This document shows, piece after piece, positions 6,279-13,506 of a DNA stretch of 22,538 bases. The notes beneath the pieces were generated by a model. It worked only from the letters and a program-made list of their open reading frames with translations, made no database searches and was not told the origin of the DNA. The first letter of the stretch is position 1; every line of letters begins with the position of its first letter. The translations under genes were made by a program, and so were the position numbers. This stretch comes from Promethearchaeota archaeon. GTDB taxonomy: Archaea > Asgardarchaeota > Lokiarchaeia > Sigynarchaeales > SOKP01. The stretch is from positions 1-22,538 of the forward strand of contig JAHLWJ010000032.1 in the NCBI GenBank assembly GCA_019057975.1. The letters are read 5' to 3'.

Positions 6279-7667
6279 ATGTGTATAACAGAAGAACAGG
6301 AGTTAATATGTGCACTAAAACAACTGGCTTTTAGTATAAAGAATGAAATAGAAGATAGCCTTTCTAGTGGTCTAATACAGCCAGAGGAAGAAAAATATTT
6401 TCGTTGGAAAATTGATAAAGATAAATTCCAATATACTGAAAAGGGAGCAGTAGTACCCTCTGCGCGTGGAGAATACACTACTAAAAAATCGTGGTTTAGA
6501 GCATCTAATAAAATTGAAGATTCTATCAAGGAGTCTGATGAATATTCCTTTGTCTTAGGATTATTAAACAAAATTCCTAGAAGAAAATACAAAATAGTTC
6601 GTGGTCTTGAAAGCTTTATACAGAAATTAATTTATGGATATTTAGATGATTCAAAGTTTAGTAAGGCAGACTTAGACATCCTTATAACAAATTTTTTGAA
6701 AGATATAAAAGGAGAACCTCTAAAGTGTGGAGCGGAAGTTGGACTCGATGGAATTGTAATCCTCCCAGAAAAGATTCAATTTAAAATCGGTGATGTAAAT
6801 ATAATCTTAAGACAAACTAGAATTGATGATCTTGAAAAGGAGGTTCCAGCATATGGGTTTATGATGCAACAGCATTTAAAAACACCTTCTGCAATTTTAA
6901 GTATAGAGTTTCTTGCAAGACAAGCCAATGAGATTCAGATTAAAGTTGAGCAGGCAATTACAATATTACGACTCTTTAAAGTTGGGAGTGTTAAAGACAT
7001 TTCGTATTGTATGTACTCGGACTCTATCACTGATATTATGGCTTCTGCAACTGTAACTGCAGGAGAATCTTTAATAGCTTGGGAAAAAAGTAAGATTGAA
7101 GATGAAGATACGCAAAAATTGAAAATTTTTTGGCAAACAATGACGAAGAATTTGCCGACTAGTTTTTATGAGTTTGGAAAGGTAAAGTTAGACCCCATAA
7201 CCATTGCATACAAACGTTATTGTGATGCTTTATTACAAAATGGGGTATTAGAAAGAAGAATTGCAAATGCAGTAATGGGATTGGAGAGCTTATTTCTCAA
7301 AGGTGAGGAAAGGGGAGAATTGGTTTACCGTCTAAGTATACGCATCGCTAAAATATTTAGTCTCTTAGAATATGATTCTAAAGTAAAAGAGGTAGTAAAA
7401 GATGCCTATGAGATTAGGAGTTTATTTGTTCATGGTGGACACTTATCGGATGGTAAAAAAAGAACATTAAATAAAAAGCATGGTAACATTAGGAGTTTTT
7501 TACTATTACTACTGAATTATCTACGTATATCTATAATAATTACGATATTCATAAAGATGAACAAAAAGGGGTTTCTTGATTTAATTGATAATGCATTAGT
7601 TGATAAGGATCAAGATGTCCAATTAAATAATCTTCTAAATACAGCGAGAAATGTTATTCAAGAATGA
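6279..7667 (+). CDS. Apea-type HEPN domain protein (candidate defence RNase)
   Basis: The C-terminal third carries an Apea-like HEPN domain: RIANAVMGLESLFLKGEE, then ELVYRLSIRIAKIF, then DAYEIRSLFVHGGH. The RSLFVH segment is the HEPN RX4-6H signature (Arg380 and His385 from this start). HEPN proteins are mostly metal-independent RNases or their relatives in toxin-antitoxin, abortive infection and CRISPR systems. The first about 300 residues have no recognised domain; they are mixed alpha/beta with no membrane segment except a mildly hydrophobic stretch late in the HEPN part (ISIIITIFIK). The frame extends upstream to a TTG at 6237 at the edge of repeat unit B; I prefer the ATG at 6279, though neither has a strong ribosome binding site. 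No partner antitoxin gene is adjacent. Role in phage defence is inferred from the family. Confidence 0.72.
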   Translation: MCITEEQELICALKQLAFSIKNEIEDSLSSGLIQPEEEKYFRWKIDKDKFQYTEKGAVVPSARGEYTTKKSWFRASNKIEDSIKESDEYSFVLGLLNKIPRRKYKIVRGLESFIQKLIYGYLDDSKFSKADLDILITNFLKDIKGEPLKCGAEVGLDGIVILPEKIQFKIGDVNIILRQTRIDDLEKEVPAYGFMMQQHLKTPSAILSIEFLARQANEIQIKVEQAITILRLFKVGSVKDISYCMYSDSITDIMASATVTAGESLIAWEKSKIEDEDTQKLKIFWQTMTKNLPTSFYEFGKVKLDPITIAYKRYCDALLQNGVLERRIANAVMGLESLFLKGEERGELVYRLSIRIAKIFSLLEYDSKVKEVVKDAYEIRSLFVHGGHLSDGKKRTLNKKHGNIRSFLLLLLNYLRISIIITIFIKMNKKGFLDLIDNALVDKDQDVQLNNLLNTARNVIQE

Positions 7668-7809
7668 TAGAAGAATTGAATTAATAAGCGGGCTCTTGTA
7701 TTTCATATAATATATAAGAAAAGTATATTTTGACTAAAACATTGTGTATAAAAACTAGTTAGGTAAAATCACAAATTTAAACATTTAATGCTTAAAAAGG
7801 TGATTTAAA
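7668..7809 (+). other. Intergenic segment holding a half repeat
   Basis: Contains repeat unit D (right half only, 7715-7762) and then about 45 bases of gene-specific leader ending in AAGGTGAT, the ribosome binding site of the next gene. No separate gene is seen. Confidence 0.5.
7715..7762 (+). repeat. Recombinase-tail repeat, unit D (right half only)
   Basis: TAAGAAAAGTATATTTTGAC through TATAAAAACTAGTTAG matches the right halves of units B (from about 6191) and C (from about 8733) at roughly 80-85% by eye. The recombinase-tail left half is missing. Unit A shows the reverse: left half only. Confidence 0.6.
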
Positions 7810-8571
7810 ATGGAAAGAAATAAAATAATTGCAAAGCTAGTTGCTTTGCATAATTCTTTGAAAAGCTGGCTGGAAGACACTCGGGGTCAGTACTTCGATC
7901 CCCAAGCTACTATGGATCTTTTTGAAAGATTTAATTCAATTCGAGATGAGCTTCGTTCTTTGTATCCTCCACTATTTGAAGACTTGACTTGCCGAGAGGT
8001 ACCAAAATCAAGTGGAACATCGGATTTTAATGGAAGAGGATATATCAAACGTCGTCACTTTTATCTCTTACTAAAAGATATTAATTACTGTTTGGACATT
8101 TTATCTACTCAACCAACCGTAGACATCCCTTCAATGACTATTTCACGAGAGGGAGTATTCTTTGCGGGACAGTATTTCGATGCATTGCAGAAGGTAACTG
8201 GCATCTTAGAGCATGCTGATAAGCAAATCGACATTATTGATGGATATGTGAACTCTGATGTCTTGAGCCTACTGACTGGAAAGAAATCTACTGTGGCAGT
8301 TAATATACTTACTAAATCTGTTGACCCTGCTCTAAGAACAACAGCAATTGCATTTAATAGGCAGTATGGCAAATTAGCTATTCGAACGTCAAACGCATTT
8401 CATGACCGTTTCATCATAATAGATAAAAAAGATTTTTATCACTTTGGTGCTTCTATAAAGGATGTAGGAAAACGTGGTTTTATGTTTTCACGAATAGAAG
8501 AGGAAGATGTTATCAACGCGATACAAAAAAAGCTAGCTGAAGAGTGGAATCAAGCAACTGTGGTAATTTAA
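7810..8571 (+). CDS. Phospholipase D-like (HKD-variant) protein
   Basis: A 253-residue soluble protein with a helical N-terminal half (about 1-110) and a C-terminal PLD-like half. The half-site motif is FHDRFIIIDKKDFYHFGASI: His198-x-Arg200-x4-Asp205, followed by GASIKDVG, a variant of HxK(x)4D...GxS. A preceding strand DIIDGYVNSDVLSLL (140-154) is typical of small single-motif PLD-fold proteins that dimerise to form one active site. Members act as nucleases, phosphodiesterases or structural relatives in defence and toxin contexts; Arg in place of the catalytic Lys makes activity uncertain. AAGGTGAT lies 6 bases before the ATG. No partner gene overlaps; the gene stands alone between repeat units D and C. 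Confidence 0.65.
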   Translation: MERNKIIAKLVALHNSLKSWLEDTRGQYFDPQATMDLFERFNSIRDELRSLYPPLFEDLTCREVPKSSGTSDFNGRGYIKRRHFYLLLKDINYCLDILSTQPTVDIPSMTISREGVFFAGQYFDALQKVTGILEHADKQIDIIDGYVNSDVLSLLTGKKSTVAVNILTKSVDPALRTTAIAFNRQYGKLAIRTSNAFHDRFIIIDKKDFYHFGASIKDVGKRGFMFSRIEEEDVINAIQKKLAEEWNQATVVI

Positions 8572-8611
8572 ATCAAATAATAAATTTGAAACCACATGTT
8601 TAAATATAAAA

Positions 8612-8674
8612 ATGAAAGGATCAGAATATATTAAAAAAATATCTAAAGAAGCCTATAGTGTTCCTGTCTTTTAA
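8612..8674 (+). pseudogene. Short frame cut off by repeat unit C
   Basis: A 20-codon frame (ATG at 8612; MKGSEYIKKISKEAYSVPVF) ends with a TAA formed by the first bases of repeat unit C. It could be the 5' stump of a cargo gene truncated when the repeat was inserted. The ATG has no good ribosome binding site, so chance is possible. Confidence 0.25.
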
Positions 8675-8781
8675 AGTTTTAGAGGCTATTACTGAAAGAA
8701 TAAAAGAGTGATTTATAGTGTAAAAGCGATTTAATAAAAAATGTATTTAAACTAGAATATTTCATATAAAAACTAGTTTAG
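8673..8781 (+). repeat. Recombinase-tail repeat, unit C
   Basis: The left 63 bp match the recombinase gene end with about 3 differences. The right about 45 bp match units B and D. It sits between the PLD-like gene and the AbiU2-like gene, and its end runs into the leader of the latter. Confidence 0.88.
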
Positions 8782-8797
8782 TGAGGTGGTTTAAATA

Positions 8798-9445
8798 ATG
8801 GATGATATATTATTTAAAAAATGGGATAAGTGGATTGATATTATTTATTGGGATATTCATAATGCATTATCAATCACCAGATACGTTTTCAGAGAAGTCA
8901 AAGATATAGTAGAAAGTAATCTAAAGATAAATAAGTACAATATATTTTATGAATTTTTAGGAAGTGTGTATGTTAGATCAGCATTGATGGGGATTAGAAG
9001 GCATGTAAAGATTAGTGAAGATAGCATATCATTGGCTAATCTTTTACATGAAATTTGTAAACACCCTAAAGTTCTTACTAGGGACCGCTTTGTTGCTCTT
9101 TATAATGAAGATAGTGTGGTTAAGGAGCTTGCCAACAGTGAATTCGATGAATTCGCAGGCAAGGGAGAGGAATATGTTGATTCTGACCGAGTTAATTCGG
9201 ATCTTAAGAAACTAAGGGCAAAAGCTAAAAAATGTGAAAAGTATGCAGATTGGAGGGTTGCACATTTAGATAAACGAGCAATATCATTCAAAGAATTAAA
9301 ACTTGAGGATCTTGATAGTTGTATAGATTTCTTGGGAAAACTTATGAAAGATTACTATAAATTAATTCGTGCTCTAGATATGCCCATTTTACGAAAACCT
9401 CAATATGACTGGAAAGCAATTTTTAAGGAACGGTGGTTGCTTTAA
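8798..9445 (+). CDS. AbiU2-like HEPN protein (tentative)
   Basis: A 215-residue, mainly helical soluble protein. The middle reads VYVRSALMGIRRHVKISED, then SISLANLLHEICKHPKVLTR, DRFVALY and later KYADWRVAHLDKRAI. From memory this layout resembles the AbiU2-type HEPN family, where an Arg/His pair in the last helix (here Arg153 and His156) is conserved. The spacing RxxH is shorter than the canonical RX4-6H, so the assignment is tentative. The family is linked to abortive infection in lactococci, but most members are uncharacterised. The ATG at 8798 follows GAGGTGG at good spacing. It is the last cargo gene in the array; no repeat unit is found after it. Confidence 0.5.
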   Translation: MDDILFKKWDKWIDIIYWDIHNALSITRYVFREVKDIVESNLKINKYNIFYEFLGSVYVRSALMGIRRHVKISEDSISLANLLHEICKHPKVLTRDRFVALYNEDSVVKELANSEFDEFAGKGEEYVDSDRVNSDLKKLRAKAKKCEKYADWRVAHLDKRAISFKELKLEDLDSCIDFLGKLMKDYYKLIRALDMPILRKPQYDWKAIFKERWLL

Positions 9446-9518
9446 TTTAGAAATTTAAAGATTAGATACCCTTTAAAAAGTGTTTCAAAAACTGAAAATG
9501 AGAGTATTTAGAGAATAA

Positions 9519-9547
9519 TTGATATTTTATATTATTTAACTTATAAA
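9519..9547 (+). promoter_or_regulatory. Promoter before the terS-like gene
   Basis: TTGATA (9519-9524) and TATAAA (9542-9547), 17 bases apart, 33 bases before the ATG at 9580. A G6 run at 9563-9568 is probably the ribosome binding site, though distant. Confidence 0.5.
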
Positions 9548-9579
9548 ACCTTTAATTTGAATGGGGGGTTAGCAAGTCG

Positions 9580-10023
9580 ATGGAACATAAATACAGATTA
9601 CCAAAAGATACATTAGAAAAATTACATAAAGAACTGTATCTGAAACATACGGGTAAATCTAGAATTTCTTTTGAAGATTTAGCAAAAAAGTTTGATATCA
9701 ATCCTCTTACAGTTAATTGACATAGTCTTATTGTTAAGTGTCAGATAGAAAAAGAAAAGATTATAGAGGAATATGAGTCGAGAATAAAAAATTTAAAGAA
9801 GGCAGTTTCTGATAAAGATAGTCAAGAGGATAATGTTTTAAATACTTTATATTGCATTTGTATTGACGAAAAGGATACTGATGCCTGTATTGGTTGGTTG
9901 AGAGCAACAGGTAAAATGAAACTGGCTGAAATAAGGGCTAAAGAATGTAAGGGAGAGGGTGAGTTTCCTTATACTTGGAAGGAAGTTATAGAGGAAATGC
10001 ATAAAAGATCGGAAGAAGAATAG
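9580..10023 (+). pseudogene. Terminase small subunit-like protein broken by a TGA
   Basis: A 147-codon frame from ATG 9580 to TAG 10021-10023 is interrupted by one TGA at codon 47 (9718-9720). The part before it contains a helix-turn-helix-like segment (SFEDLAKKFDINPLTVN). The part after has a coiled coil (EKEKIIEEYESRIKN) and the tail YTWKEVIEEMHKRSEEE. Size and HTH-plus-coil layout fit small terminase or HTH-type phage proteins, but I cannot prove the family. A TGG-to-TGA change would explain the stop (Trp in the recognition helix). Reassignment of UGA is unlikely because several intact genes here end in TGA. The frame after the stop remains well preserved, so the lesion is recent. Confidence 0.5.
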
Positions 10024-10068
10024 AAGAATTTCAAATTTTAGTAATATAAAAATATCATTTTTATTTTT

Positions 10069-10103
10069 AAAACACGCTTAAAGGACTGTTTTGTGTGTTT
10101 TTT
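10069..10103 (+). terminator. Terminator-like hairpin after the terS-like gene
   Basis: AAAACAC (10069-10075) and GTGTTTT (10095-10101) form a 7-bp stem whose 3' arm ends in a T run. AT-rich stem, moderate confidence. Confidence 0.4.
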
Positions 10104-10192
10104 AGCATTAAAAAAGATATAATGTTCATTATATTTAAGAAATATTTAAACAAGAAAAAATAATATAAAAATTATTAATTAGGAGAGTTTTT

Positions 10193-10282
10193 GTGAAAAT
10201 AGATAAAAATGATTTGTCCCTTGAATTATTTAGATTGAATGTAATTTATAAAAACCCTGATGATATATTAATTATTCCATAA
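10193..10282 (+). CDS. 29-codon GTG-started frame abutting the methyltransferase operon
   Basis: GTG at 10193 is preceded by AGGAGAG 5 bases upstream, a better ribosome binding site than that of the next gene. The frame encodes MKIDKNDLSLELFRLNVIYK and nine more residues, and its TAA (10280-10282) directly touches the ATG of the methyltransferase. It may be a leader for coupled translation, or the 5' stump of a gene, possibly the terminase large subunit expected after terS, into which the restriction-modification operon inserted. Confidence 0.4.
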   Translation: MKIDKNDLSLELFRLNVIYKNPDDILIIP

Positions 10283-11206
10283 ATGAATCCTATGGCAAAA
10301 GACGACGATAGAAAATCAAAAATAAAAAAAGTGGACAGGAAGTCATACCTCAATAAGGTTTTTTTTGGAGACGCCCGGGATATGTCGAAAATCCCAGGCA
10401 ATAGTATCCACCTTATAGTGACTTCTCCTCCTTATTTTAACATCAAAGATTATTCTAAAGACGGCTACCAAGAAAAACAAGTTTCTGAAAAAAAGGAAGG
10501 ACAAATCGGGGACATAGGTAGTTATAGAGAATATATTCTTACGCTTGTAGATATTTGGAAAGAATGCGAACGAGTATTAGTTCCAAATGGAAAATTGGCA
10601 ATTAATGTGCCCCTGTTACCTATGAGACGTAAAGATTATGATACTCACTATAACAGGCACATTTTTGACTTAAATGCTGACATAGAATGGGCTGTTCTCC
10701 ATGAAACGAATTTATTTTTATATGACATATATATATGGAACAGAACAAACCCCTCTAAAAGTTTAATGTTTGGTAGTTATCCTTATCCTCGAAACTTTTA
10801 CGCTCAGAACACAAGCGAATTCATTACTATTTATGTAAAGGATGGGAAGTCAGATAATAATGTTAGCGATGAGCAAAAAGAAAAAAGTAAACTCACTGAA
10901 GAGGAGTGGGTAGAATATACCAAGCAGATTTGGGATATACCAATTCCCGGCAAAGGTGATGTAGCCTTTGGTGAACACTCAGCTATCATGCCGGAAGAAA
11001 TAGTTAAACGCTGTGTCAAACTTTTCACTTTTGTGGGTGATACCGTTTTGGATCCAATGGCAGGCTCAGGGACAACTCTAAAGGTAGCAAAGCAACTAGA
11101 AAGAAACTATGTTGGGTATGAGTTAATGGATAGCTACAAGAAAGTTATAGATAAAAAGCTAGCACAGGCAGATCAAAAAGGGTTGGTTGATACAAACTTA
11201 TGTTAG
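10283..11206 (+). CDS. Type II DNA methyltransferase, probable m4C type
   Basis: A 307-residue beta-class amino-methyltransferase: catalytic motif IV TSPPYFNIKDY (47-57) comes before the SAM-binding motif I DPMAGSGTT (257-265). The SPPY form is usual for N4-cytosine enzymes, though some adenine enzymes share it. A target-recognition region of about 150 residues lies between the motifs. It opens a three-gene operon and overlaps the next methyltransferase by 7 bases. The ATG at 10283 has no ribosome binding site of its own and touches the stop of a short upstream frame, so translation is probably coupled; Met4 (10292) is an alternative start. Together with the m6A enzyme it would protect the two strands of an asymmetric recognition site. 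Confidence 0.85.
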   Translation: MNPMAKDDDRKSKIKKVDRKSYLNKVFFGDARDMSKIPGNSIHLIVTSPPYFNIKDYSKDGYQEKQVSEKKEGQIGDIGSYREYILTLVDIWKECERVLVPNGKLAINVPLLPMRRKDYDTHYNRHIFDLNADIEWAVLHETNLFLYDIYIWNRTNPSKSLMFGSYPYPRNFYAQNTSEFITIYVKDGKSDNNVSDEQKEKSKLTEEEWVEYTKQIWDIPIPGKGDVAFGEHSAIMPEEIVKRCVKLFTFVGDTVLDPMAGSGTTLKVAKQLERNYVGYELMDSYKKVIDKKLAQADQKGLVDTNLC

Positions 11207-11970
11207 AAAAAAATAAACTTTACATCAGAGATTGCTTTGAATTTTTGGAGGAGATAAATAATAAAAGCATTGATCTTGCTGTAATTGACCCTCCCTATAA
11301 TTTGGGCAAGGCTGCTTGGGACACATTTGAGTCACAAGAAAAGTTTTTAAATTTTACATTTTCTTGGATAGATATGCTAGTCCCTAAATTGAAGGAAAAC
11401 AGTAGCTTATACGTATTTAATACAGCGTATAACTCAGCCTTTATATTACCACACATTGATAAAAAAATGGATTTCAGAAACTGGATTATATGGAACAAAA
11501 AAGATGGCTTTGGACCTACTAAAAGGAGATTTGTAACTGAACAGGAAACTATTTTGTTCTTTACAAAAGGAGATGACTATACATTTAATGCAGATGAGGT
11601 AAGAGTACCATACGAGTCTAAGAAAAGAATAAAACATGCTAAAAAGAAGGGAATTGTGAAAAACGGGAAACGGTGGTATCCAAATCCAAATGGTAAGTTA
11701 TGCGGAGATGTATGGCATTACTCAAGTGCACGTCATAAGAACAAAATTAACGGCAAAACTCCTAAGATGCCACACCTGACCCCAAAACCATTGGATATGA
11801 TAGAAAGAATGATAAGGGCAAGTAGTAATCCAGGCGATTTAGTTCTAGATTGTTTTGTTGGATCAGGAACTACAGCTATAGCTGCGAAAAAGTTAGGTCG
11901 GGATTTTATAGGTTGTGATAGTAACAAGGAATATATAAAAATATCCAATAAAAGGTTATCTTCATTATGA
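11200..11970 (+). CDS. Type II DNA adenine methyltransferase (m6A type)
   Basis: A 256-residue beta-class methyltransferase: motif IV is DPPYNLGK (30-37), the N6-adenine form, and motif I is LDCFVGSGTT (216-225). Another family motif, the HLTPKPLDMIERMIR helix, precedes motif I. Length is normal for small beta-class enzymes. It overlaps both neighbours: 7 bases with the m4C-type enzyme upstream and 4 bases (ATGA) with the nuclease downstream, so all three are probably made from one transcript. A pair of one m4C and one m6A enzyme is what MboII-like systems with asymmetric sites use. Confidence 0.88.
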   Translation: MLEKNKLYIRDCFEFLEEINNKSIDLAVIDPPYNLGKAAWDTFESQEKFLNFTFSWIDMLVPKLKENSSLYVFNTAYNSAFILPHIDKKMDFRNWIIWNKKDGFGPTKRRFVTEQETILFFTKGDDYTFNADEVRVPYESKKRIKHAKKKGIVKNGKRWYPNPNGKLCGDVWHYSSARHKNKINGKTPKMPHLTPKPLDMIERMIRASSNPGDLVLDCFVGSGTTAIAAKKLGRDFIGCDSNKEYIKISNKRLSSL

Positions 11971-13196
11971 TTACAGTTAGTAATATAAATCCTGGGAACG
12001 AAGCACTTAGGTTCATAGATTCCAGGATAAACGATGAAAATTATAGAGGGTCTCACGTGTCCCAACATAATAGATATGAAATGGGACAGGTGCTGAAAAT
12101 ACTTACTTTACTAGACAAGTATGTGCCAGATCATGAATTAATGACTATACGTACAACTGATATTTCAAAGAGGCCGGAAAATTTGCCCGAAGAATACAAG
12201 TACGCGGAATTTTGTAATGAGGCTAAGGGTAATGTGGGTATAGGTTCCCAAGATGCTATGAGAAAGAATTTATTCGTTGACTTTCATAGGATGGGATTGA
12301 TAGAGCGATTTGATGAAAGCAAAAACAGGATCGACCCATACGGCAGAAAAAGGGTTAAGTATGTTGCCTTAAGTAATCAAGGCAGAAAGCTCATAACAGC
12401 GGAAACCATTCTTGACCAATATTTTATATTCTCTAAAGCAATCGATAAGTTGCTTGGAGGTCAAATTGACATCCTCTTAGAGCTTCTAATGAACAGGAAA
12501 AACAAGATAGGTAATATAAGTATCTATGAGTATATGTTTTTCGTATCTGCAGTTGGGTCAGGATTTAGTTTTGGCATTAACCTTAGTGAAGCAATCAAGC
12601 TAATTATCAGCTTCAAAAACTTAACGAAGTTACAAAGAAGGGCTGTTGTTGAGACTTTGAAATCAGAGCTGAATCCAAAGAACTTTTTAGGATCCAAAAA
12701 ACAAAAAAGAGACTTTCATAATTGGCACAATGAAGCTCAACAGGTTTATCAGCTATTAAACCAAACAGTTTACTTTGAAGTTAGAGAAGGTCAGTTGGTT
12801 ATTAAAACAGGCAAAAACAGCTTCGATGAAGTTGAAGATCGCTTGGACAGGTCCTTAAATGAAAAGAGTCAATACTTTGTTAACCATGAGGTGGGAAAAA
12901 TTACTGGATTTGAACTACATCATGTTATACCCCTAGCATGGTCTGAGAGTGCCTATCATTTTAAGATTTTAGATAAGTGGAAAAACATGGTTTATATTGA
13001 TGCCTTCAGCCATGCGAAAATAACGCAGAACAATAACAGAAACGTAGTGATGAGTTTTTATAACAACGACTTGATCTTAGCTGATTATTCAGAAAATCAA
13101 GTATATTTAAAATATAAAGAAAATATTTCTTACAACCCCGGGTATCAAAAGACTATTGATAATTACAACTCAGACCTACTAAATACTATAGGATGA
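11967..13196 (+). CDS. HNH-type restriction endonuclease (MboII-like)
   Basis: A 409-residue protein with a C-terminal HNH nuclease core: FELHHVIPLAW (His318-His319), KWKNMVYID (Asn340) and FSHAKITQNNNRN (His349). The N-terminal two thirds are probably the DNA-recognition part; a winged-helix-like stretch (about 95-145, FHRMGLIERF...VKYVALSNQGRKL) is visible. R.MboII is also an HNH enzyme of about this length, linked to one m4C and one m6A methyltransferase; on this basis I propose the same group, with an unproven recognition site. The start ATGA overlap couples it to the second methyltransferase, a common way to keep nuclease synthesis behind methylation. No controller (C) protein gene is seen. 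Confidence 0.75.
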   Translation: MITVSNINPGNEALRFIDSRINDENYRGSHVSQHNRYEMGQVLKILTLLDKYVPDHELMTIRTTDISKRPENLPEEYKYAEFCNEAKGNVGIGSQDAMRKNLFVDFHRMGLIERFDESKNRIDPYGRKRVKYVALSNQGRKLITAETILDQYFIFSKAIDKLLGGQIDILLELLMNRKNKIGNISIYEYMFFVSAVGSGFSFGINLSEAIKLIISFKNLTKLQRRAVVETLKSELNPKNFLGSKKQKRDFHNWHNEAQQVYQLLNQTVYFEVREGQLVIKTGKNSFDEVEDRLDRSLNEKSQYFVNHEVGKITGFELHHVIPLAWSESAYHFKILDKWKNMVYIDAFSHAKITQNNNRNVVMSFYNNDLILADYSENQVYLKYKENISYNPGYQKTIDNYNSDLLNTIG

Positions 13197-13200
13197 GGCT

Positions 13201-13412
13201 ATGACTAAAAAGACCAAGCTATCAAAAGAGTTCCTCACGGGAATCGGTTTTTAGTCGGACTAATTTTGGGATATATAATAGCATTTAGTTTTAGTAAGGG
13301 TGCATATGAGGAGGTTGCCAGGGCTAAAAAAGAGGGTTTATATATTAAATTACTTACAGTCGATAAACTGCTAGAATTTGAAGAGGTGTCTAAGCAAAGA
13401 AAAATATTATAA
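13201..13412 (+). pseudogene. Small membrane protein gene with a frameshift
   Basis: ATG at 13201 (GGATGAGG upstream) starts MTKKTKLSKEFLTGIGF and stops at TAG in the string GGTTTTTAG. The -1 frame continues LVGLILGYIIAFSFSKGAYE to a TAA at 13410-13412, giving about 71 residues with one transmembrane helix and a charged tail. One T lost from a T run explains the break; a -1 slip on T5 during translation or a sequencing error would also restore the frame. It begins 4 bases after the nuclease gene, so it may belong to that operon. Function unknown. Between 13413 and 13506 nothing else is seen. Confidence 0.5.
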
Positions 13413-13506
13413 AAGATAGTTTAGAAAGCAATGAAAGTTAAAAAAGATGAAAATGAGCAATTAAAAATGTAATAGATATCTCAAGAATTTAAAATGAAAG
13501 GCAAAA

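Noticed and set aside
4731..8781. CRISPR array reading of the spaced repeats
   Set aside because: Units are 1-2.5 kb apart, encode part of the recombinase and are separated by genes; there are no cas genes and no short spacers.
4731..8781. Transposon or insertion sequence reading of the repeats
   Set aside because: There is no transposase, and no terminal inverted repeats or target duplications can be seen at the units.
9580..10023. Reassigned UGA codon (Trp or Gly) to explain the broken terS-like gene
   Set aside because: Intact genes here end in TGA (for example the 186-residue membrane protein at 6117-6119 and the nuclease at 13194-13196), so UGA acts as a stop.
11733..12068. Minus-strand 111-codon frame across the methyltransferase/nuclease junction
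   Set aside because: It is a shadow of two well-supported overlapping genes and has no start signal.
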